Source: M50B103 sp041667565
Lineage (GTDB): Bacteria; Fidelibacterota; Fidelibacteria; Fidelibacterales; Fidelibacteraceae
Reading direction: 5' to 3'
NCBI GenBank assembly: GCA_964572745.1
Contig: CAZNFT010000032.1
Location: forward strand, 1-20,833
Length of the DNA: 20,833 nt
Both the position numbers and the translations under genes were made by a program. The notes beneath the pieces are model-generated. The model saw nothing but the letters and a program-made list of their open reading frames with translations, did not search any database and was not told the DNA's origin. Below are positions 16,065-20,833 of this stretch, in pieces. Every line of letters begins with the position of its first letter. Positions within the stretch are counted from its first letter, which is position 1.

Positions 16065-17117
16065 ATGATAACACGCAAAAAAACTCGCAAAATTATGGTC
16101 GGCGATATATTCGTCGGCGGAGATGCTCCAATAAGCATTCAAAGTATGATCAATACAAAATCGACAGATATGGAAGCCTGTATTGATCAAATTTGGCAGT
16201 TAGAAACCGCGGGATGCGAGATCGTTCGCATGGCTGTTCCCAATAAGGAGTCTATCCAGGCTTTTAAAGCTATTAAAAAGCGTATAAGCATTCCTCTGGT
16301 AGCAGATATTCACTTTGACCATACGCTTGCTTTGGGTGCTCTGGATGCCGGTGCCGATAAAATTCGTATTAATCCCGGTAATATCGGTTCCGAGGAAAAA
16401 GTTAAGGCTGTCCTCAATGCTTGCAAGGCAAAGAATGTCCCAATTCGTATTGGCGTAAATGCAGGATCTTTAGAAAAAAATATTCTCAAGAAATACGGAC
16501 ACCCCACAGCGCAAGCTCTGCTGGAGAGCGCAAGTCAGCATATTGATATTTGCGAAAAATACGATTTTGACAATGTAATAGTCTCCATAAAAGCATCGAA
16601 TGTACTTAAGATGATAGAAGCTAATCGTTTGTTTTCAAAAAAATACGACTATCCTTTACATCTTGGTGTTACAGAGTCCGGCACGGAAAAAAGTGGGTCT
16701 CTAAGGTCTGCCATCGGCATAGGAACGCTTCTTGCCGAGGGAATTGGTGATACCATAAGAGTCTCTCTTTCAGCTGATCCTATCAAAGAAATTGAAGTAG
16801 CTAAAAATATTTTGCGCGCGCTTGAATTAAAAAAAGACGCAGTAAAGGTGATTTCTTGCCCGACTTGCGGACGCACCGTTTACGATCTTGTTAGTATTGC
16901 TAAAGAGCTTGAAGAAAGATTAGCAAGTATTGATAAAGAAATGACTGTTGCCGTCATGGGATGCGTCGTGAACGGTCCCGGAGAAGCGCGAGAAGCGGAT
17001 CTGGGCATTGCCGGAGCAGGTGAGGACAAAGTCATGCTTTTTGAAAAAGGGAACAAAATCGGACTGTTTCCCATAGAAGGCATTGTTGATCTGCTGATGG
17101 AAAAGATCAAAGGATGA
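16065..17117 (+). CDS. ispG: 4-hydroxy-3-methylbut-2-enyl-diphosphate synthase (IspG/GcpE)
   Basis: IspG makes HMBPP from methylerythritol cyclodiphosphate in the MEP route to isoprenoids, in the cytoplasm, with a [4Fe-4S] cluster. From ATG 16065 the product has 350 residues and begins MITRKKTRKIMVGDIFVGG, the usual start of the family. The N-terminal TIM-barrel motifs are present: PISIQSMINTKSTD, MAVPNKE, ADIHFDH and IRINPGNIG. The cluster ligands are Cys265, Cys268 and Cys300, with Glu307 (SCPTCGR and GCVVNGPGE); their 3-32-7 spacing matches that known for the E. coli enzyme. The frame is open 33 codons further upstream, but that part is repeat DNA and not family-like. No ribosome-binding site is visible before the start. 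The protein is the short form, without the extra domain found in some IspG proteins. Confidence 0.97.
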   Translation: MITRKKTRKIMVGDIFVGGDAPISIQSMINTKSTDMEACIDQIWQLETAGCEIVRMAVPNKESIQAFKAIKKRISIPLVADIHFDHTLALGALDAGADKIRINPGNIGSEEKVKAVLNACKAKNVPIRIGVNAGSLEKNILKKYGHPTAQALLESASQHIDICEKYDFDNVIVSIKASNVLKMIEANRLFSKKYDYPLHLGVTESGTEKSGSLRSAIGIGTLLAEGIGDTIRVSLSADPIKEIEVAKNILRALELKKDAVKVISCPTCGRTVYDLVSIAKELEERLASIDKEMTVAVMGCVVNGPGEAREADLGIAGAGEDKVMLFEKGNKIGLFPIEGIVDLLMEKIKG

Positions 17118-17157
17118 TTTTCAATATTCTTGTTTAAAAGCAGAGTTTTGAAAGATT

Positions 17158-17187
17158 TTGACCTTGCCAGTCGATCAACAATATTGT
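17158..17187 (+). promoter_or_regulatory. Possible promoter of the DUF3098-like gene
   Basis: TTGACC (17158-17163) and TATTGT (17182-17187) are 18 bp apart, a moderate match. The -10 box lies inside a 10-bp palindrome (ACAATATTGT, 17178-17187). Confidence 0.35.
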
Positions 17188-17220
17188 ATTTTACAGTCAC
17201 GAACGAAATAAGGAAAAAAA

Positions 17221-17439
17221 ATGAGTACGAACAAATTTTTCGAATCACTTGGTTTAACTAAAACTAACCTCTATATCTTTTTGGCTGCCATTGCAGTTCT
17301 TATTATCGGCTATATTGTGATGGCAATTGGTGATACTTATGATGCACTTTCTCTCTATGTTTCACCTATTATTTTGACCATTGGTTATGTAGTTGTTTTA
17401 CCGATGTCCATTTTATACAAGAGCAAAAACAGCGAATAA
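17221..17439 (+). CDS. Small two-helix membrane protein (DUF3098-like)
   Basis: This 72-residue protein begins at an ATG preceded by AAGGA with 8 nt of spacing. Two hydrophobic helices (about residues 16-36 and 46-65) are joined by a short polar turn (GDTYDALS). The layout, with NLYIFLAAIAVLIIGYIVMA then a glycine in the second helix, recalls the DUF3098 family of Bacteroidota and relatives, whose function is unknown. It is probably an inner-membrane protein. The gene stands between ispG and a strong terminator, so it may also be read from ispG. The similarity is by eye. Confidence 0.65.
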   Translation: MSTNKFFESLGLTKTNLYIFLAAIAVLIIGYIVMAIGDTYDALSLYVSPIILTIGYVVVLPMSILYKSKNSE

Positions 17440-17462
17440 AGTCAGATCATATAAAGATTTTT

Positions 17463-17501
17463 AAAGACCTTAAGACGGAAAAAATCCTGAGGTCTTTTTT
17501 T
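17463..17501 (+). terminator. Rho-independent terminator after the DUF3098-like gene
   Basis: AAAGACCTTA (17463-17472) pairs with TGAGGTCTTT (17488-17497) with one G-T pair, and the stem runs into a tract of seven or more T. It closes the ispG-DUF3098 transcription unit. Confidence 0.85.
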
Positions 17502-17533
17502 ATTTACATGAGAAAAATTAAGGATGATATATC

Positions 17534-17595
17534 TTTACTGAGAGCTGGCGAGAGCTGTTGTTATCAGTAAATTATTGTTTTATATTCATTACTGA
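17534..17595 (+). promoter_or_regulatory. Possible alternative-hairpin leader of the HAD gene
   Basis: TTACTGA occurs at 17535-17541 and 17589-17595, and its complement TCAGTAA at 17564-17570, so the middle word can pair with either side. The second pairing ends 7 bp before the ribosome-binding site AAAGGAAG (17602-17609). The upstream pairing extends to 8 bp. Regulation by switching is inference. Confidence 0.3.
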
Positions 17596-17611
17596 TCAAA
17601 GAAAGGAAGTT

Positions 17612-18271
17612 ATGCAAAAAAAATACGGATTATTATTGGATTTTGATGGTGTTGTGGTTGACTCTGAACCTCTTTACGAAAAGGTAATGAAATTACAATT
17701 TGACAGAATTTCTGTGATTATAGATGAGGCTGACTGGCTTTATTTTAAAGGCAAAGATATGGATGCCTCTCTAAAACATATACAAGAAAATTATTATCCA
17801 AGCTTAGATATTGAAAAAGTCAAGAAACAGTTTCATATCGATTTATACAAAGAATTTAAACTGAACATGAATTATATACCGGGTTTCCTGAATTTTTTTT
17901 ATTCTTGTGTGAATGATGAATTTAAAGATCTCTTAGTGACATCGACAGCTCGCGATGTTATGGAATGGACATTTGACAATGTTCCTGTAGATAATATATT
18001 TTCAGGCATGATCACTGCTTCTGAAGTTGAAAATACCAAACCGCATCCTGAGCCATATTTGAAAGGCGCAAAACACATTGGTATCCCGATCGAGAATTGT
18101 ATTGTCATTGAAGATTCAGTGAACGGTATCCGGGCAGGAAAAGCAGCCGGTGCAAAAGTGATCGGGATCACGACCACCTTTCCGAGAGAGCTGATCCATG
18201 AGGCGGATTTTATTGTGGATTCGTATGCGGAATTGTCGCCGGAAATTCTTAAGGAATTATTGAATACATAA
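17612..18271 (+). CDS. HAD-family phosphatase (phosphoglucomutase-like subfamily)
   Basis: The ATG at 17612 is preceded by AAAGGAAG and gives 219 residues, the usual length; the frame is open 18 codons further but lacks a ribosome-binding site there. All four haloacid-dehalogenase motifs are visible: motif I DFDGVVVDSEP (nucleophile Asp10, acid Asp12), motif II VTSTAR (near 109-114), motif III Lys143 in NTKPHPEP, and motif IV IEDSVNG (Glu167, Asp168). The helical cap between residues 15 and 85 is of type C1, as in beta-phosphoglucomutases and sugar phosphatases. It likely acts on a small phosphorylated metabolite in the cytoplasm; which one cannot be told. It is followed after 13 bp by the MFS gene, so the two are probably co-transcribed. 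Confidence 0.9.
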   Translation: MQKKYGLLLDFDGVVVDSEPLYEKVMKLQFDRISVIIDEADWLYFKGKDMDASLKHIQENYYPSLDIEKVKKQFHIDLYKEFKLNMNYIPGFLNFFYSCVNDEFKDLLVTSTARDVMEWTFDNVPVDNIFSGMITASEVENTKPHPEPYLKGAKHIGIPIENCIVIEDSVNGIRAGKAAGAKVIGITTTFPRELIHEADFIVDSYAELSPEILKELLNT

Positions 18272-18284
18272 TTGAGGTACTGTA

Positions 18285-19547
18285 ATGGACGGTCGCGACC
18301 GTCTTGTACATGCGCACGAAATGAAACTCTCACTTAAAAACATCGATAAACGTCTGTACCCACTTATGTTGGGGTGGTTGATCAATACCCTGGGATTTGG
18401 TGCTGTCGTGCCATTTATGACGGTATATTTCCATACTGTTCGAAATATACCGATGACCTATATTTCATTCTTTTTTCTTGCGGCAGCCATTTGCCGCACC
18501 ATTGCGCAGTCTTTAGGTGGCATCGCATCGGATGTGATAGGTCGTAAGGGGCTGATGGTTTGGAGTCAGTTATCCAGGGCCACGATCTTTCTCTTTGCCG
18601 GCATTGCAATTGCGGGGGAATGGAGCGCCTGGCTTTTGGGCCTCATTCTTTTAAGTCAATACCTCATATCATCTTTCTTTCAGCCCCTGGCTTCAGCTAT
18701 GGTCGCCGATATACTTCCCTCTGAGGAACGAAGCAATGGTTATGCACTCATGCGTATGGCTCATAACATTGGATGGGGCTTAGGCCCTGCAATTGGCGGT
18801 TTTCTTTTTTCTGTCTCTTATCAATCCCTATTCTATTTTACCGCCATAGCTTTACTGATATCCGGTTTATTGACAATTTTTACCGTAAAAGAAACCGCCC
18901 ATAAAAGTGTGCGGCAAACTCCTGCCAAGCCCTTGGCAGGAGAGCCCCGAAAATTCGGGGCTATGGCTGCCGCTTTCAAAGAAGATAAATTATTCTTATT
19001 TTTCTGTTTAGTGTCACTTATGCTTTTCCTGACATGGGGACAGCTGGTATCGACATTATCGGTATTTATGAGTAAAAACATCGGACTTTCTCCTACGATG
19101 ATCGGCTGGGTTTACACCTTTAACTCTGCTTTGGTTATTGCTTTCCAGCTGTTTATTACGCAGCGGACTAAAAAAGTCAATCATTTCCTCCTGATGATGA
19201 TAGGATCTGTCTTGTTTTTTGTCTCTTATTTTGTCATGGGTTGGGTCAATTCTTTTGGAATGATATTATTTATCATGATATTCATTACTTTTGGTGAAAT
19301 GTTTGCGGGGCCAAGCGGACATACGCTGGCTTCAAATATGTCTAAGGGTGGATTGCATGGGAAATATCAAGGAATCTTTTCTTCGGTTTCTACACTTGGA
19401 TGGTCATTAGGTCCATTTATTGGCGGAATTATGATGGATCTTATTCCCAATATAAAATACTTCTGGATCACCATGTCCTCATTTGGACTTATATCATTTT
19501 TTGGTTTTTTGTATTTATATCTTAAGAAAGGAGACCATGCAAAATGA
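18285..19547 (+). CDS. MFS transporter (drug/multisolute efflux-like)
   Basis: This 420-residue protein has the twelve-helix major facilitator fold, with the loop 2-3 signature GGIASDVIGRKGLM (about residues 78-91) and the motif C-like stretch GWGLGPAIGGFLF in helix 5 (about 164-176), typical of antiporters that export drugs or metabolites. ATG 18285 follows GAGG at 7 nt, whereas ATG 18321 (MKLSLKNID), where homology to the family begins, has no such site. The intervening 12 codons include a perfect palindrome, so repeat DNA may have been taken into the N-terminus. In the central cytoplasmic loop, residues 212-226 (TPAKPLAGEPRKFGA) are encoded by two abutting palindromes. The gene overlaps the thioesterase gene by ATGA. 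Confidence 0.88.
   Translation: MDGRDRLVHAHEMKLSLKNIDKRLYPLMLGWLINTLGFGAVVPFMTVYFHTVRNIPMTYISFFFLAAAICRTIAQSLGGIASDVIGRKGLMVWSQLSRATIFLFAGIAIAGEWSAWLLGLILLSQYLISSFFQPLASAMVADILPSEERSNGYALMRMAHNIGWGLGPAIGGFLFSVSYQSLFYFTAIALLISGLLTIFTVKETAHKSVRQTPAKPLAGEPRKFGAMAAAFKEDKLFLFFCLVSLMLFLTWGQLVSTLSVFMSKNIGLSPTMIGWVYTFNSALVIAFQLFITQRTKKVNHFLLMMIGSVLFFVSYFVMGWVNSFGMILFIMIFITFGEMFAGPSGHTLASNMSKGGLHGKYQGIFSSVSTLGWSLGPFIGGIMMDLIPNIKYFWITMSSFGLISFFGFLYLYLKKGDHAK
18288..18303. repeat. Perfect 16-bp palindrome at the start of the MFS gene
   Basis: GACGGTCG with CGACCGTC. It encodes DGRDR right after the SD-supported start codon. TGTA (18281-18284) and TACA (18307-18310) extend the symmetry with three mismatches on each side. 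Confidence 0.75.
18919..18962. repeat. Two abutting palindromes inside the MFS coding region
   Basis: The first is CTCCTGCCAAG and CTTGGCAGGAG around CC (18919-18942). The second is AGCCCCGAA and TTCGGGGCT around AA (18943-18962). They touch with no base between and stay in the reading frame, encoding residues 212-226 in the loop between helices 6 and 7. The block is more GC-rich than the codons around it. Confidence 0.85.
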
Positions 19548-19939
19548 AGATCTGGCATTCAAAATTAGTGGTTCGTTCCTATGAGCTTGATTCTTTTGCT
19601 CATGTAAACAATGGCACTTTTGCAAAATATCTCGAAGTTGCCCGCGGCGATTATATGAAAGAAGCCGGTTTTGATTTTGATATGCTGCGAGAATGGAAAA
19701 CTTTTCCTGTGATAGCCAAAGTCTGTATTGAATACAAGGCTCCGGCTTTTTTGTTCGATATCTTGCATATCAAGGCTAAAGTAAAAAAGCTCGGAAGATC
19801 CTCCATCGTTCTTTCTTATGAGATAGTTAGAGAGGAGGGAACACTGATCGCCACAGCCGAAACTGTTATGGTCTTTGTCGATGAAAAAGGTAAAGCCACA
19901 GAAATGCACCCAAGTGTAAGGGAAGCGTTTTCGCAGTAA
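19544..19939 (+). CDS. Acyl-CoA thioesterase, hot-dog fold (YbgC/4HBT type)
   Basis: This 131-residue protein is a full-length single hot-dog domain. The active-site stretch YELDSFAHVNNGTFAKYLE puts the catalytic Asp at residue 16 and a conserved His at 20, matching the Y-x-x-D-x-x-x-HVNN pattern of 4-hydroxybenzoyl-CoA and YbgC-type thioesterases. These hydrolyse acyl-CoA thioesters in the cytoplasm; the acyl group is not predictable. AGGAG at 19529-19533 serves as ribosome-binding site, and the ATG overlaps the MFS stop by 4 bp, so expression is probably coupled. No clear link of the thioesterase to the transporter's substrate is seen. Confidence 0.88.
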   Translation: MKIWHSKLVVRSYELDSFAHVNNGTFAKYLEVARGDYMKEAGFDFDMLREWKTFPVIAKVCIEYKAPAFLFDILHIKAKVKKLGRSSIVLSYEIVREEGTLIATAETVMVFVDEKGKATEMHPSVREAFSQ

Positions 19940-20095
19940 TATTTTAAAAATTGGATGAAACTTGTGAGCCAGCTCAGAATTTTAAAAATAGGCTTTACAA
20001 AAATTTACTCTTCGCCACTTTTCGGGTCTAAGGACTCGGCTTTTAGAATTTAGGACGGCTTTGGTCCCGCAACTTGGCATTCAGATAAAAAAACA

Positions 20096-20124
20096 TTGAC
20101 ATTTGATGTATCAAAGCGTATCTT
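20096..20124 (+). promoter_or_regulatory. Promoter of rpsT with a palindromic spacer
   Basis: A perfect TTGACA (20096-20101) and TATCTT (20119-20124) are 17 bp apart. The spacer contains the inverted repeat TTTGAT and ATCAAA around GT (20102-20115), placed where a regulator would block RNA polymerase. Confidence 0.6.
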
Positions 20125-20160
20125 TCTCAGCTTTTTAACATAAGATAAAATGAGGAATAC

Positions 20161-20412
20161 ATGGCATATTCAGTATCAACAAAGAAAAGAATTCGTCAAA
20201 GTAGAGCAAAAAACTTGTATAATCGTCAGTACAAATCAAAGATGAAAACTTCTATTCGCAGAGTTAATGAATCTGAGAACAAAGAAGAAGCTTTGAAATT
20301 GTTTAATGAAGCTGTTTCTATTATTGACAAAGTTGCCCAAAAAGGCATTATTCACAAAAACGCCGCTGCACACAAAAAATCACGTTTAGCAAAACGCGTT
20401 AACGCTTTATAA
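20161..20412 (+). CDS. rpsT: 30S ribosomal protein S20
   Basis: S20 binds 16S rRNA in the small ribosomal subunit. The 83-residue product has the usual length and signatures: a basic N-terminal helix (STKKRIRQSRAKNLYNR), then SKMKTSIRR, and the C-terminal GIIHKNAAAHKKSRLAKRVNAL-type stretch. TGAGGA stands 6 nt before the ATG. It is a single-gene unit with its own promoter upstream and a strong terminator downstream. Lysine and arginine are abundant, as in all S20 proteins. No unusual feature was seen in the coding part. Confidence 0.97.
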   Translation: MAYSVSTKKRIRQSRAKNLYNRQYKSKMKTSIRRVNESENKEEALKLFNEAVSIIDKVAQKGIIHKNAAAHKKSRLAKRVNAL

Positions 20413-20436
20413 GATAAATTAAAGCAAATTTTTTTT

Positions 20437-20468
20437 ACCTCAGCTCATCTTTTGGGCTGAGGTTTTTT
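20437..20468 (+). terminator. Rho-independent terminator of rpsT
   Basis: ACCTCAGC (20437-20444) pairs with GCTGAGGT (20456-20463), followed by a run of six T. The distance from the stop codon is 24 bp. Confidence 0.9.
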
Positions 20469-20490
20469 CTTATAGACAGGATATTTTGAC

Positions 20491-20833
20491 AGGATGCTTT
20501 AGATTAATTCAGACGGGATAACAGGATGCTTTGGATTAATTCAGACAGGGTAGCGGGATGCTTTAGATTAATTCAGACGGGATAACGGGATGCTTTGGAT
20601 TAATTCAGATAGGATAGCGGGATGCTTTGGATTAATTTAGACTGGATAACGGGATGCTTTAGATTAATTCAGACAGGGTAGCGGGATGACTTGGATTGCT
20701 TTAAGACAGGATAACGGGATGCTTTAGATTAATTCAGACGGGATAACAGGATGCTTTGGATTAATTCAGACAGGATAGCGGGATGCTTTGGATTAATTCA
20801 GACGGGATAACGGGATGCTTTGGATTAATTCAG
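20491..20833. repeat. 32-bp tandem repeat array, running off the window
   Basis: Eleven units begin at 20491, 20523, 20555, 20587, 20619, 20651, 20683, 20716, 20748, 20780 and 20812 (spacing 32, once 33). The shared part is GGATGCTTTRGATTAATTC followed by AGACNGGATARC. In units 1-7 the last part alternates between TAAC and TAGC, a higher-order 64-bp pattern, and the phase slips at unit 7-8, which holds the 33-bp unit. The stretch from 20491 to about 20549 recurs almost unchanged from 20716. A degenerate half-unit stands just before (about 20474). The array has no unique spacers and no open frame was kept through it. Confidence 0.92.

Noticed and set aside
20491..20833. CRISPR array
   Set aside because: Units of 32 bp follow each other directly with no unique spacers, and no cas gene is in view.

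Overview
The window looks like an AT-rich chromosomal segment from a Gram-negative bacterium of the FCB superphylum (Bacteroidota, Ignavibacteria, Marinimicrobia or Cloacimonadota-like). The reasons are two secreted proteins ending in a YPNPFNP-type C-terminal sorting domain, a gingipain-family (C25) protease, a DUF3098-type small membrane protein, a predicted outer-membrane beta-barrel and several lipoproteins. The phylum cannot be settled from the sequence alone. No rRNA, tRNA, CRISPR or recognisable transposase gene was seen.

Layout. Positions 1-195 hold a 50-bp-period array of small palindromes. Positions 240-5258 (minus strand) form one probable operon, read TetR regulator, RND/MMPL exporter, LolA-like periplasmic carrier, DUF1302-like outer-membrane protein. 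It has a clear promoter and a perfect TetR-type operator in front of the regulator, and looks like a self-regulated envelope export system. Positions 5259-6389 are gene-poor: a possible structured RNA (5553-5637) precedes a decayed phage-tail-like fragment whose glycine-rich end lies in another frame. Positions 6390-11929 (plus) encode a 1297-residue C25 protease with beta-helix and helical repeats, and an FG-GAP propeller protein 11 bp downstream; both carry the same type of sorting domain. Positions 11930-12460 are a repeat-rich spacer.

Positions 12461-15739 (minus) encode a lipoprotein with six WHy/LEA14-like domains in three tandem pairs, then a GDSL/SGNH-hydrolase lipoprotein. Positions 15740-16064 are packed with palindromes and 7-bp-period repeats and run up to ispG (16065), followed by a DUF3098-like gene and a terminator. 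Next comes a tight HAD phosphatase, MFS transporter and hot-dog thioesterase cluster. rpsT (ribosomal protein S20) follows with its own promoter and terminator. The last 350 bp are a 32-bp tandem array running off the end.

The most distinctive aspect is the density and variety of small repeats: perfect palindromes (two abutting ones inside the MFS coding region, one at its start), palindrome families whose arms differ but still pair, heptamer arrays flanking genes, and the 32-bp array. These look like several families of non-autonomous elements, some tolerated inside proteins.
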